Notes: generated from the letters alone by a model not told the origin. A stretch of 48,202 nt of DNA from Ardenticatenaceae bacterium (GCA_020634495.1 JACKBR010000037.1:1-48202), one strand, 5' to 3'. Counted from the stretch's first letter, positions 1 through 8,347 are shown. Program-made: numbers and translations.

Positions 1-5
1 AAAAA

Positions 6-1487
6 ATGTTCAAAAAAATTCTAATCGCCAACCGGGGCGAAATTGCGGTACGAATTATTCGCACCTGCCGGGAGATGGGCATTGAGACGGTAGCGCTTTA
101 CGATAAAAGCGACATGGATTCGCTGCACGTGCGGCTGGCCGATTTTTGCGTGCGCCTGCCCTCTCCAGAAGCATTCTTGGATGAAGCGATAATTGTTCAG
201 ATTGCGCTGGCTTATGAAGTGGATGCGGTGCATCCGGGCTATGGCTTTTTGGCAGAAAGCGCCCCCTTTGCCCAGGCGCTGGCCAAGGTGGGCATTACGT
301 TCATCGGGCCACCGGCTGAGGTGATTGCGGCCGTTCGGGCCAAAGTGAAGGTGCTGGAAACGGTTCGTGCGGCTGGCATTCCCACCGTGACACATTCTGG
401 TGAATGTCTAAATGTAGACGATTTGGATACGCTTCAAGCAAATGCTGAAAAGCTTGGCTACCCTGTGGTTATCAAATCATGCCGGGGCGGGCGCGGGCGT
501 GGTGAGCGATTGGTGCATAAGCCGGAACAGTTGGAAACGGCCGTTCAGCGAGCCAGCGCCGAATCCAGAGCCGTTTTTGGCAACGGCCGTATCTACCTGG
601 AACGCGCCTTGCTGCCTGCCCACCAAATTGGGGTGCAGCTCATGGGCGACCAACACGGCAACCTGATCCACCTGGGCGAGCGAGAGGGATCAATTATTGT
701 GGGCAACCAAAAAATCATTGAAGAATCCCCCTCGCCAAACCTGGATGAAGCACAGCGAGCAAGCATATTGCAAACGGCTTTAACCATCGGGCAACTGTTC
801 AATTACCAAAATGTCGGTACCGTCGAATTTTTGCTCGATGGCAAAGGCAACTTTTTCTTTAGCGAGATCAAGGCGCGGATTCAGGTGGAACATTCGCTAA
901 CGGAAATGATCACTGGCATCGACCTGGTGCGGCAGCAAATTCAGATTGCCGCTGGCCAGCTGCTGCCCTGGGGGCAAGACGAAGTGCCCTTTGCCGGTTG
1001 GGCCATGATGTGCCGCCTGAATGCCCAGGACCCCTGGCAAAGCTTTTTGCCCAGTCCTGGCCGCCTGTCACAGGTGCGGCTGCCCAGCGGGCCACAGGTG
1101 CGCATCGATAGTTATGTGTATAGTGGCTGCTGCGTGCCGCCAAAATTTGATTCTTTGGTGGCTAAAGTGACTACCTGGGGGCTAGATCGTGAAGTGTGTC
1201 TGGCCCGCATGAAAGGGGCGTTGGCCGATTTTGTACTGGTGGGAACGCCTACTAATTTGCCGTTGATGCAGCGCATTATGCACACGACGGCTTTTGCCAA
1301 GGCGCATTACAACACCAGCTTTTTTACCAGGCCGGTGGCCAATGGTGCAGATTCTGAGGTGCAGCTGCGAGACCTGGCGGTGATTACGGCCGTTCACTAT
1401 GCCCGCCGTCACCAGATGTTTAACCCCACCACGCCTGCCCGCTGGCAAAGCGGCTGGCATCAGGACAGTCGGCGACTGCCGCAGTAG
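6..1487 (+). CDS. Divergent biotin carboxylase subunit (acyl-CoA carboxylase type)
   Basis: Reads as a 493-residue ATP-grasp biotin carboxylase, the usual length for the stand-alone subunit, which would carboxylate biotin on a carrier protein with ATP and bicarbonate. The start MFKKILIANRGEIAVRI is the canonical family N-terminus, so the gene is complete although only five bases precede it. The fold landmarks are present: HPGYGFLAE near residue 78, VVIK near 152, GTVEFLL near 275 and RIQVEH near 294. Several residues used in catalysis are changed compared with the canonical copy at 12739-14697: the Gly-rich loop reads CRGGRGRGE, PRHIEF is AHQIGV, CSIQRRHQK is GSIIVGNQK, and EMNTR is EIKAR. 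In E. coli AccC terms (from memory) H209, Q233, H236 and N290 are replaced while K238, E276, E288 and R292 remain. It is followed 10 bp later by a biotin carrier gene. Family is sure; activity is doubtful. Confidence 0.85.
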   Translation: MFKKILIANRGEIAVRIIRTCREMGIETVALYDKSDMDSLHVRLADFCVRLPSPEAFLDEAIIVQIALAYEVDAVHPGYGFLAESAPFAQALAKVGITFIGPPAEVIAAVRAKVKVLETVRAAGIPTVTHSGECLNVDDLDTLQANAEKLGYPVVIKSCRGGRGRGERLVHKPEQLETAVQRASAESRAVFGNGRIYLERALLPAHQIGVQLMGDQHGNLIHLGEREGSIIVGNQKIIEESPSPNLDEAQRASILQTALTIGQLFNYQNVGTVEFLLDGKGNFFFSEIKARIQVEHSLTEMITGIDLVRQQIQIAAGQLLPWGQDEVPFAGWAMMCRLNAQDPWQSFLPSPGRLSQVRLPSGPQVRIDSYVYSGCCVPPKFDSLVAKVTTWGLDREVCLARMKGALADFVLVGTPTNLPLMQRIMHTTAFAKAHYNTSFFTRPVANGADSEVQLRDLAVITAVHYARRHQMFNPTTPARWQSGWHQDSRRLPQ

Positions 1488-1497
1488 GAGTGTTTGC

Positions 1498-1995
1498 ATG
1501 AGCAAAATTTTGGTAACGCTCAATGAAAAATCGTACGAGGTTAGCTTTGATCTGCCGACACCACCAGCAAATCATTTGACGGTGCAGGTAAATGGCCAAA
1601 CGGTGACGGTGCAAATTCCAGACCCTGCTGCTCCGGTAAATGATCACACCTGGATGCTGGTGGATGAACGGCCGTATGAACTGCTGTTCGATCCTGATTT
1701 GCGCTGGGTGGCCAGCAAACGAGGCCAGCATCCGGTTGATGTACGCGATCTAGCGGCAATGAGTCCCAGGCACCGCAGTGGAGACGGCCGTCTAAAAGCG
1801 CCTATTCCTGGGCTGATTGCCCGCTATCTGGTTGAGGTAGGCGATGAGGTTACAGCCGGGCAGCCTGTTGTCATCTTGGAAGCGATGAAAATGGAGAATG
1901 AGATACGCGCCCCAATGAACGGCCGTGTCGAAGCAATTCACGTCCCCGCTGGCGAAACAGTGACGCGCAACACGCTTTTGGTGGAGATTGCCTGA
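1498..1995 (+). CDS. Biotin carboxyl carrier protein (biotin/lipoyl attachment domain)
   Basis: A 165-residue protein whose C-terminal 70 residues form a biotinyl domain: APIPGLIARYLVEVGDEV, then the biotin-acceptor motif EAMKMENEI with the target lysine, then APMNGRV. The N-terminal 85 residues resemble the small beta-rich segment that precedes the biotinyl domain in acyl-CoA carboxylase alpha chains, so the BC-plus-this-gene pair looks like a split version of the fused 652-residue protein encoded at 12739-14697. The ATG at 1498 is preceded by TAGGAG about seven bases upstream; this ribosome site overlaps the stop of the upstream carboxylase gene, which implies cotranscription and probably translational coupling. 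The acceptor lysine is intact even though its partner carboxylase looks degenerate. Confidence 0.88.
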   Translation: MSKILVTLNEKSYEVSFDLPTPPANHLTVQVNGQTVTVQIPDPAAPVNDHTWMLVDERPYELLFDPDLRWVASKRGQHPVDVRDLAAMSPRHRSGDGRLKAPIPGLIARYLVEVGDEVTAGQPVVILEAMKMENEIRAPMNGRVEAIHVPAGETVTRNTLLVEIA

Positions 1996-2103
1996 CTCGT
2001 TAACCAGGTAGCCATCCCCAAATAAATTAGCGGATCTGAATACTGAATACCGCTCACCGAATTTGACTTTTACCCTGGCGTATGGCAAAATCCGGCACCG
2101 TTC

Positions 2104-2177
2104 GCCCCTGTAGCTCAATTGGATAGAGCGTTGCCCTCCGAAGGCAGAGGTTTCAGATTCGAATTCTGACAGGGGCA
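2104..2177 (+). tRNA. tRNA-Arg (anticodon CCG)
   Basis: A complete cloverleaf can be drawn: acceptor GCCCCTG pairs with CAGGGGC, the D stem is GCTC/GAGC, the anticodon stem TTGCC/GGCAG holds the loop CTCCGAA (anticodon CCG), the variable loop is AGGTT and the T stem TCAGA/TCTGA holds loop TTCGAAT. The discriminator is A and no CCA is encoded. It reads CGG codons. A strong hairpin-T terminator follows nine bases later, so it is probably a single-gene unit. Confidence 0.96.
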
Positions 2178-2185
2178 TTTTTAGG

Positions 2186-2228
2186 AAAGGAGCTGTCTCA
2201 GTTTTTATAGCTGACAGCTCCTTTTTTG
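2186..2228 (+). terminator. Intrinsic terminator after tRNA-Arg
   Basis: Twelve-base arms AAAGGAGCTGTC and GACAGCTCCTTT enclose about 15 bases and are followed by a T run. It ends just before the start of the next plus-strand gene at 2236, whose ribosome site would have to lie in the 3' arm. Confidence 0.88.
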
Positions 2229-2235
2229 GTGAACT

Positions 2236-2811
2236 ATGAGCACAAGCCGCATGGAAGCATTTAGCGATGGCGTGTTGGCCATCATCATCACCATCATGGT
2301 GCTGGAACTAGCTGCGCCAGAGGAACCCACATTGGCAGCGCTCGTGCCGCTAATTCCCACGTTTCTGAGCTATCTTCTTAGCTTCATTTTTATTGGCATT
2401 TACTGGAACAATCATCATCATTTGCTTCAGGCGGTTGAGCAGGTAGACGGCCGTATCCTTTGGGCCAATCTCCACCTGCTGCTCTGGCTGTCGCTCATCC
2501 CTTTTGTCACCGCCTGGATGGGGGAGACAGACTTTGCCGCCTGGCCAGTGGCGCTGTACGGCATCAACTTGCTGCTGGCCGCCGTTGCCTACTTCATCCT
2601 TGTGCGCACGCTCCTCGCCCGCCACGGTGCGGATTCTCTACTGGCTACGGCCGTCAACAGCGACTTTAAGGGCAAAATATCGGTGCTGATTTACGTAACG
2701 GCCGTTCCCCTGGCCTTCGTAAGCACCTGGCTGGCTGGCGGCCTGTACGTCCTCGTCGCCATCATCTGGCTCATCCCCGACCGCCGCATCGAAAACCTCC
2801 TGGCCCAATAA
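2236..2811 (+). CDS. TMEM175-like (DUF1211) potassium channel family protein
   Basis: A 191-residue integral membrane protein. The N-terminus RMEAFSDGVLAIIITIMVLEL is the hallmark first helix of the bacterial TMEM175/DUF1211 family, including the FSD motif and the hydrophobic ladder that forms the pore constriction. Further membrane segments are seen near residues 33-55, 75-92, 100-120 and 145-180, and the motif IYWNNHHHLL at about 57-66 is also typical of the family. In characterised members the protein forms a potassium-permeable tetramer in the cytoplasmic membrane. It begins directly behind the tRNA terminator, so its promoter is unclear. Channel selectivity cannot be read from sequence. 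Confidence 0.88.
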   Translation: MSTSRMEAFSDGVLAIIITIMVLELAAPEEPTLAALVPLIPTFLSYLLSFIFIGIYWNNHHHLLQAVEQVDGRILWANLHLLLWLSLIPFVTAWMGETDFAAWPVALYGINLLLAAVAYFILVRTLLARHGADSLLATAVNSDFKGKISVLIYVTAVPLAFVSTWLAGGLYVLVAIIWLIPDRRIENLLAQ

Positions 2812-2930
2812 CAAGAGCAATCCTTTCTCATCATAACGATTGTGACTTTTCACAAAAACCCAAACTAAATCTCAAGAGCTGGCAAGCAAATCCCTGTCCA
2901 AACCGCTCTATCTCATTAGCCAAACACCTC

Positions 2931-2960
2931 TTTTCAACACTCCCCTTTTTATGCTAGAAT
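2931..2960 (+). promoter_or_regulatory. Possible promoter for the TIGR03032-like gene
   Basis: In the 233-base gap before 3045 the sequence ATGCTAGAAT contains a good -10 hexamer (TAGAAT at 2955-2960) with an extended TG. The -35 partner (TTTCAA at 2932-2937, spacing 17) is weak. Nothing else is evident in the gap. Confidence 0.35.
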
Positions 2961-3044
2961 GAACCTAATATTGTGTTCCCTGCAACTCTTCGTTTGAGAA
3001 ACTCTTTTTAATTTAGGTTTTCTCATGCCCCCCTTGGGAAAGAC

Positions 3045-4142
3045 ATGTCAATATCTACATCGAACCCCAAAACAAACGTCCTCCGTAGTGTTTATACGTC
3101 CAATCTTCCTGAAATCATGGCGCAATTAAATATCAGCCTTGTTATTTCCACGTATCAGGCTGGCAAGGTCATCCTTGTGCGGAACGACGGAGGCACTATC
3201 AATACCCATTTTCGGAACTTCCAAAAGCCAATGGGTATTGCTGTGCATGAAAATCGTCTCACCATTGGCGGTACCAAAACCGTTTGGTACTTACGCAATA
3301 TGCCAGCAGTTGCCCAAAAGCTTGAGCCTCTTGGCAAGCATGATGCCTGCTTTCTCCCCCGTCGAATCCATATTACTGGCGACATCGATATTCACGAAAT
3401 GGCCTGGTCAATTGACAACGAGCTTTGGCTAGTCAACACACGTTTTTGCTGTCTTTGTACATTGGATCAAGATCATAGTTTTAACCCTCGGTGGCGACCA
3501 CATTTCGTCACCGCATTAGCACCACAAGACCGATGTCACTTAAACGGCATCGCTATGGTAAATGGCAAGCCAAAATTCGTTACCGCCTTAGGCGAAACAG
3601 ACTCGCCTGGTGGCTGGCGTGAGAACAAAGCCAATGGTGGCATCCTCATAGAGGTAGACAACAACGAAGTGATGCTGCGTGGTCTTTCTATGCCCCATTC
3701 ACCTCGTCTGTACGGTGGGCAATTGTGGGTGCTGGAATCGGGTGAAGGCAGTTTAGCCAAGGTTGACTTGCAAAACCGGACTTGGCAGACCGTTGCCAAA
3801 CTGCCTGGTTTTACACGCGGTATTGATTTTGTAGGACCATTAGCTTTCATCGGACTTTCGCAAGTTCGGGAAAGTGCTGTATTTAGTGGGATACCCTTAG
3901 TTGAGCAACAAAAAGAGCGAATTTGCGGGGTATGGGTTGTGAATATCCAAACCGGCCAGACCATTGCTTTTTTGCGTTTTGAGGAAGGCGTTCAGGAAAT
4001 CTTTGCTGTTCAAGCTCTCCGTGGTACCCGCTTTCCTGAAATCATGGAGTGGGATGACGAGCGACTAGCCCATTCCTATGTCATCCCGGATGAAGCATTG
4101 CAGGATGTTCCCCTGCCACAAGAAGGAGGTGATACACAATAA
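3045..4142 (+). CDS. TIGR03032-like conserved protein
   Basis: A 365-residue cytosolic-looking protein recognised from its overall pattern as the TIGR03032 family, a conserved group of unknown function. Family-like stretches include SNLPEIMAQLNISLVISTYQAGKV near residue 19, FQKPMGIAV, DIDIHEMAW, HLNGIAMVNGKPKFVTALG near 165, SMPHSPRLYGGQLWVLESGEG near 215 and GFTRGIDFVGPLAFIGLSQVRES near 258. The regular blocks suggest a beta-propeller-like fold (inference). The start ATG is preceded by GGGAAAG. It is followed 63 bp later by a secreted beta-helix protein; members of this family are often found near large repeat-rich or secreted proteins, but no joint role is established here. The gene contains no ACGGCCGT, unlike most of the window. 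Confidence 0.8.
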   Translation: MSISTSNPKTNVLRSVYTSNLPEIMAQLNISLVISTYQAGKVILVRNDGGTINTHFRNFQKPMGIAVHENRLTIGGTKTVWYLRNMPAVAQKLEPLGKHDACFLPRRIHITGDIDIHEMAWSIDNELWLVNTRFCCLCTLDQDHSFNPRWRPHFVTALAPQDRCHLNGIAMVNGKPKFVTALGETDSPGGWRENKANGGILIEVDNNEVMLRGLSMPHSPRLYGGQLWVLESGEGSLAKVDLQNRTWQTVAKLPGFTRGIDFVGPLAFIGLSQVRESAVFSGIPLVEQQKERICGVWVVNIQTGQTIAFLRFEEGVQEIFAVQALRGTRFPEIMEWDDERLAHSYVIPDEALQDVPLPQEGGDTQ

Positions 4143-4205
4143 TTTGATGTAGTTCTCGTGCATTAGTTAAGTTGTATTTGCGTTTCGAATTAGGGAGGAC
4201 TTGTT

Positions 4206-6848
4206 TTGAACCAACCCACTGACAATCAAGAAATCAATCGTATCAGCCTGGCCATCTGGCAAACGCAGATGGCTGAGGTGGCAAAGAAACCGTGGCTGGC
4301 AGGTATTATACTCAAACACGGCTCACGAATTCTGCGCCGATTTGTCCATTTTTACCGGCGATTGCGAGCACAACCACGCCGCATACGCCGTTTCTTGCAA
4401 GCAAAAACGGCAACAACGCTTGTCGGCGCATCATTACTATTGGCTCTCAGCAGCACACCGGCTTATGCTGCCACCATAAATGTGGACGGAACGACCTGCA
4501 CCTTGGTAGATGCCATCGTTGCCGCCAATACGGATGCACCTGTAGGCGGCTGTGCGGCCGGCAGCGGTGCCGATATCCTTGTGCTGCAAGCTGGCAGTAC
4601 CCATACCCTAATTAGTGCTTATAGTTCTTATAATGGATTACCTCAAATTTCTACCGAAATAACCATTGAGGGCAATGGTGCTACTATTGAACGGGACAGC
4701 GGTGCGCCCAACTTCGACATCTTGTCAGTCAGCAATTCCGGTGATTTAACTTTAAATGATGTGACGATTTCCGGAGGATATAATTCGAGCTTAGAAAATA
4801 CTGGCACACTGGAGATAAATAATAGTACTGTTTCCAATACTGTCAATGGCACGGGCATTAATAACAATGGGCCACTCGTCGTTAATAACAGTACTATCAC
4901 CGGGAATGCTCACAATGGCATTGGCAATTACTCAAGTTATGCGGAGATCAATAATAGCTCTATTAGCGGGAACAATGGTGCAGGCATTTACAATTACGAA
5001 GGTGGACTCGATGTAAATAATTGTATTATTTCGGGGAATTTGTATGGTGGCGTCCGAACTTTCGGTAATTATACTGGTGGACTCATCCCGATCAGCATCA
5101 ACAATAGCATAATTACTAATAATGTGGCTTATGGTAGTCAGGGTGGTGGCATTCTTTCACAAGATGCTTCAATCTCTATTACAAATACAAATATTTCGGG
5201 TAATAGTGCTAGTGAAGGCGGTGGGATTTTCAATAGTAATGGTTTTGGTACAGGCTTAATTATTGATAACAGTACTATATCTGGAAACAGTGCTGATAAA
5301 GGTGGTGGCATATTTAACGGAGGTGATCTGACAATCAATAATAGCACCTTATCTGGAAATAGTGCTGATAAAGGTGGTGGAATGTTCAATTATATTGGCT
5401 TCTCAACCATCAACCATAGCACTATTACCGGCAATTCGGCCAACACTGGTGGGGGTATTTATACTTACTATGATCCAGCTGATCTGAATCACACCATAGT
5501 ATCTGGTAACTCTGCTCCAAATAGCCGCGAAGTCTATATGCAATATGCATATTCTCCCGCTGATAATTACAATCTTTTTGGATATGATGGCGATCCTGGC
5601 GTTAGCGGCTTTACACCAGGCGCGACAGATATTGTACCTGGTGTAGGCGTACAGGTTAGCGATATTCTTGATACCACTTTGCAAAACAATGGCGGCGATA
5701 CAGATACCCATGCATTGGTTCCAGGTAGCCCTGCAATAGATGCCGTACCTGCTGGTTCTTGTACTGCTGCAACTGACCAGCGTGGCGTCAGTAGACCGCA
5801 AGGTGCAGACTGTGATATTGGTGCCTTTGAGCTGGAAGCCGTGCAAAATCAACCGCCAACGGCCGAAGCAGATGGCCCCTACTCAGTAGATGAAGGCAGC
5901 AGCATTCCACTGGATGGCACTAATAGCTCAGATCCAGATGGCGACCCACTTACCTATGAATGGGATCTGGATTATGATGGCATCAACTTTGATGTAGACA
6001 CAACTGGTGCAGCACCCACCTTCGATGCTACCAATCTGGATGGTCCAACCGATAGCCGTACCGTAGCACTCCGTGTTTCCGACCCTAGTGGTGCATCTGA
6101 CATCGACACTGCAGAGGTGACAATCGACAATGTTGCTCCGATTGTGGGCACAATCACAGCACCAACTGATCCTGTCGAACTGGGAACGCCAGTGAATGCT
6201 AGTGCATCCTTCACAGATGCCGGGGTGCCAGATACGCATACGGCCGAATGGGATTGGGGTGACAATACTACCTCACCTGGAACAGTCAACAGCGGCACGG
6301 TTACTGGTAATCACAACTATGTGGAACCTGGCGTCTACACCGTAACTCTAACTGTTACTGATGATGATGGCGGCGTAGGCGTATCCATTTACGAATTTGT
6401 AGTGGTCTACGATCCAGATGGCGGCTTTGTAACCGGTGGTGGTTGGATTTACTCTGAACCTGGTGCATACCAAGCCGATCCAACCTTGGAAGGGAAAGCG
6501 AATTTCGGTTTCGTCTCTAAATACAAGAAAGGCAAATCTATTCCAGAAGGCAACACGGAATTCAACTTCAAGGCTGGTGATCTAAACTTCCACTCGGATA
6601 GCTATGACTGGTTAGTTGTCAATCAGGGTGGTACTAACGCGCAGTATAAAGGCTCAGGCACCATCAACGGTGATGCAGCACCCACTGGAAATCTGTACAA
6701 GTTCATGATCTGGGCTAAGGATAACGATCCAGTTTACGGTGACACCTTCCGCATCAAAATTTGGTACGACGATGGTGGTGAGATAGTCATCTATGACAAT
6801 GGTTTTAACCAGTCAATTGGTGGCGGCAACATCAAGATTCACGACTGA
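4206..6848 (+). CDS. Secreted beta-helix/PKD protein with post-COAP-1-like C-terminus
   Basis: An 880-residue exported protein. It starts at TTG, chosen because GGGAGGA sits six bases upstream and no ATG competes. A long basic N-terminus (about 68 residues, many Arg) precedes a hydrophobic core at 69-83 and a likely signal-peptidase site after AYA at 88. Residues about 140-430 are a right-handed beta-helix built of repeats like NNSTISGNSADKGGG; two adjacent coils are nearly identical at DNA level (about 5278-5307 and 5350-5379). A choice-of-anchor-Q-like end (TDQRGVSRPQGADCDIGAFE) follows near 520-545. Two PKD-like domains begin near 547 and 644. The last 140 residues (GGGWIYSEPGAY, KANFGFVSKYKKG, FRIKIW) match the domain called post-COAP-1, presumed to act in surface anchoring. 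A cell-surface adhesin or structural role is likely; no catalytic motif is seen. Confidence 0.82.
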   Translation: MNQPTDNQEINRISLAIWQTQMAEVAKKPWLAGIILKHGSRILRRFVHFYRRLRAQPRRIRRFLQAKTATTLVGASLLLALSSTPAYAATINVDGTTCTLVDAIVAANTDAPVGGCAAGSGADILVLQAGSTHTLISAYSSYNGLPQISTEITIEGNGATIERDSGAPNFDILSVSNSGDLTLNDVTISGGYNSSLENTGTLEINNSTVSNTVNGTGINNNGPLVVNNSTITGNAHNGIGNYSSYAEINNSSISGNNGAGIYNYEGGLDVNNCIISGNLYGGVRTFGNYTGGLIPISINNSIITNNVAYGSQGGGILSQDASISITNTNISGNSASEGGGIFNSNGFGTGLIIDNSTISGNSADKGGGIFNGGDLTINNSTLSGNSADKGGGMFNYIGFSTINHSTITGNSANTGGGIYTYYDPADLNHTIVSGNSAPNSREVYMQYAYSPADNYNLFGYDGDPGVSGFTPGATDIVPGVGVQVSDILDTTLQNNGGDTDTHALVPGSPAIDAVPAGSCTAATDQRGVSRPQGADCDIGAFELEAVQNQPPTAEADGPYSVDEGSSIPLDGTNSSDPDGDPLTYEWDLDYDGINFDVDTTGAAPTFDATNLDGPTDSRTVALRVSDPSGASDIDTAEVTIDNVAPIVGTITAPTDPVELGTPVNASASFTDAGVPDTHTAEWDWGDNTTSPGTVNSGTVTGNHNYVEPGVYTVTLTVTDDDGGVGVSIYEFVVVYDPDGGFVTGGGWIYSEPGAYQADPTLEGKANFGFVSKYKKGKSIPEGNTEFNFKAGDLNFHSDSYDWLVVNQGGTNAQYKGSGTINGDAAPTGNLYKFMIWAKDNDPVYGDTFRIKIWYDDGGEIVIYDNGFNQSIGGGNIKIHD

Positions 6849-6877
6849 AGATAGCTCTGCTCATTTTCATATTGTTG

Positions 6878-6915
6878 GAGTGGAAAGTGCGCAATCGCAC
6901 TTTCCACTCTTTTTG
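6878..6915 (+). terminator. Strong intrinsic terminator after the beta-helix gene
   Basis: A perfect 14-bp stem GAGTGGAAAGTGCG/CGCACTTTCCACTC with the four-base loop CAAT is followed by TTTTTG, 30 bases after the stop codon. Confidence 0.95.
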
Positions 6916-6956
6916 TTTGGGAGACACGGCCGTTCCCATCACAAATTTTACAGGGG

Positions 6957-7000
6957 TAGACAAGCAGGTTGTTCTATGTTAAAATCAGAACAGTTGTTCT
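6957..7000 (+). promoter_or_regulatory. Promoter with LexA-like (SOS) operator
   Basis: TAGACA (6957-6962) and TAAAAT (6980-6985) are separated by exactly 17 bases, a strong sigma-70 type promoter. Immediately downstream, over the expected start of transcription, lies AGAAC-AGTT-GTTCT (6987-7000), a palindrome fitting the GAAC-N4-GTTC LexA box of Gram-positive bacteria. The same box type was reported for the Chloroflexota member Dehalococcoides. Binding by LexA is an inference; the site geometry (operator over +1) is what a repressor would need. Confidence 0.6.
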
Positions 7001-7020
7001 AATTTAGCAAGGATAACCTG

Positions 7021-7410
7021 ATGGCACATTATCTGATTAGTCCAATTAATGAAAACCGAGCCAGGCGGTGGGAAAAGGTTTACGGCCGTACCGAACTCCC
7101 CGTTAAATTCCCCTTACCCCACCTGGCCTGCACCCAGCGCTGGGGCGATGTAGCCGTTTATTATTTGGATGTAACGGCCGTACCCGCTGCCTTGTTAGAT
7201 CGACTGGCCACGTTTGAAGCCCGGCGCACCGGCACCAGCTACCAGGAAGCACGCCTGTCGGTACGGCGTGAATGGCTCATCCGTGCCGATGAGTGCCAGC
7301 CCGCCCGCAAAGCTGCCGCCACCCCAGCCTCTCCCTCCTGGCAGCCAGCTTTCCCCTTTTTACAGCACGTGCCCCTACGGCCGTCTCGCCGCCCCCAGCG
7401 CTTTATATAA
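7021..7410 (+). CDS. Unknown 129-residue protein, possibly SOS-regulated
   Basis: No family recognised. The protein is soluble-looking, with an ordered N-terminal region of about 95 residues (MAHYLISPINENRARRW at the start, later FEARRTGTSYQEARLSVRREWLIRADECQ) and a Pro/Arg-rich tail. The ATG at 7021 has AAGGATA about seven bases upstream and lies 20 bases after the LexA-like operator at 6987-7000, so a DNA-damage-induced role is possible but rests only on that site. The reading frame contains three ACGGCCGT palindromes. It converges on the mscS-like gene (7455-8255, minus strand). No membrane segment, signal peptide or catalytic motif is visible. Confidence 0.62.
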   Translation: MAHYLISPINENRARRWEKVYGRTELPVKFPLPHLACTQRWGDVAVYYLDVTAVPAALLDRLATFEARRTGTSYQEARLSVRREWLIRADECQPARKAAATPASPSWQPAFPFLQHVPLRPSRRPQRFI

Positions 7411-7454
7411 CCATCTCCAGCTCCCAACGATAAAACCAGCAAGGCCCGTGGGCA

Positions 7455-8255
7455 TTAAACGGCCGCTGCTACCGGCACACACGCAGGCTTTACCCCCAAC
7501 CCAGCCAGGGCCGCTTTCCCCCGCACCGTCATGTCTGAGGTAAATTTAAACTGGTCTCGTCCGTCAATGGGATAGGCTTTGAGCCGGTAATGTGTGCTCC
7601 ACGGTTTTTCAAGCACCACCACAGAAATCGGGCGATCTAATTGTAGGTACGGGCTGGTCAGGGCCACCTGGCGCAGTTTTTGGCGCACAATTTCGGCGTC
7701 GTGCTCCGGGTGCAGGTAAAAGTCAGCCACGCACTGGTGTTCCCGCTGGCCGCTGTTGTCGTTGTAGATGATGCTGTCCCACATGAGCTTGTGGGGAATC
7801 AGCACAACGGTGTCGTCTGGGGTAACCAGTTGGATGGCCCGGAAACCAAGAGCGGTTACTTCGCCGTAGGCATCGCCAATTTTTACCCAGTCGCCAATGC
7901 GATACGGCCGTTCATAAATTGTCACAATGCCGGCAATCAGGCTGCTTACATAATCCTGAAAGGCAAAACCCACCGTAATGGCCACCGCTCCAGAAATTGC
8001 CAACACGTTTTCCGGTGTGGGATCAATCACCAGCGGCACAATGCGCATAAACGCCAAAACCACCAGCACCAGCTGTAAAATGGGCAGCAGCGGCAGCACA
8101 TACAGCCGAAACCGGCTGGGAATTTGTTCCGTTAGCCAGGGCAAAAACCATTGCAACCCCCGCAAAATTAGCCAAACCATCAGCAAAATCACAATGATGT
8201 GAATGACATTGCTTTGTGTAAGATGGGACACAATTTCAGTTGGATCAATCATCAT
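7455..8255 (-). CDS. MscS-family mechanosensitive ion channel
   Basis: A 266-residue small-conductance mechanosensitive channel. Three membrane segments lie near residues 16-36, 50-70 and 82-105; the third runs into AISGAVAITVGFAFQDYVSSLIAG, the pore helix signature, followed by the beta domain IYERPYRIGDWVKIGDAYGEV and IPHKLMWDSIIYN. This is the MscS core fold, which opens under membrane tension to release osmolytes. The start chosen (MMIDPTEIV at 8255) has GGAGG five bases upstream; a longer reading from 8291 lacks such a site. It lies downstream of the ATPase-like gene at 8348-9595 on the same strand, which suggests joint expression. Confidence 0.92.
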   Translation of the reverse strand: MMIDPTEIVSHLTQSNVIHIIVILLMVWLILRGLQWFLPWLTEQIPSRFRLYVLPLLPILQLVLVVLAFMRIVPLVIDPTPENVLAISGAVAITVGFAFQDYVSSLIAGIVTIYERPYRIGDWVKIGDAYGEVTALGFRAIQLVTPDDTVVLIPHKLMWDSIIYNDNSGQREHQCVADFYLHPEHDAEIVRQKLRQVALTSPYLQLDRPISVVVLEKPWSTHYRLKAYPIDGRDQFKFTSDMTVRGKAALAGLGVKPACVPVAAAV

Positions 8256-8276
8256 TTCAACCTCCAAATCCCAGGG

Positions 8277-8332
8277 CTGGCAGTCCTGCAATATTCTTTT
8301 CTTGCCTGGGTATCATCTTAAGGACTGCCAGT
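8277..8332. repeat. Inverted repeat between the ATPase-like gene and mscS-like gene
   Basis: CTGGCAGTCC (8277-8286) is matched by GGACTGCCAG (8323-8332), 36 bases apart. The right copy is itself a short palindrome, AGGACT-GCC-AGTCCT. It resembles small dispersed intergenic palindromes rather than a terminator, since no T run follows on the minus strand. Confidence 0.6.
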
Positions 8333-8347
8333 CCTCAATTTAAGCAT

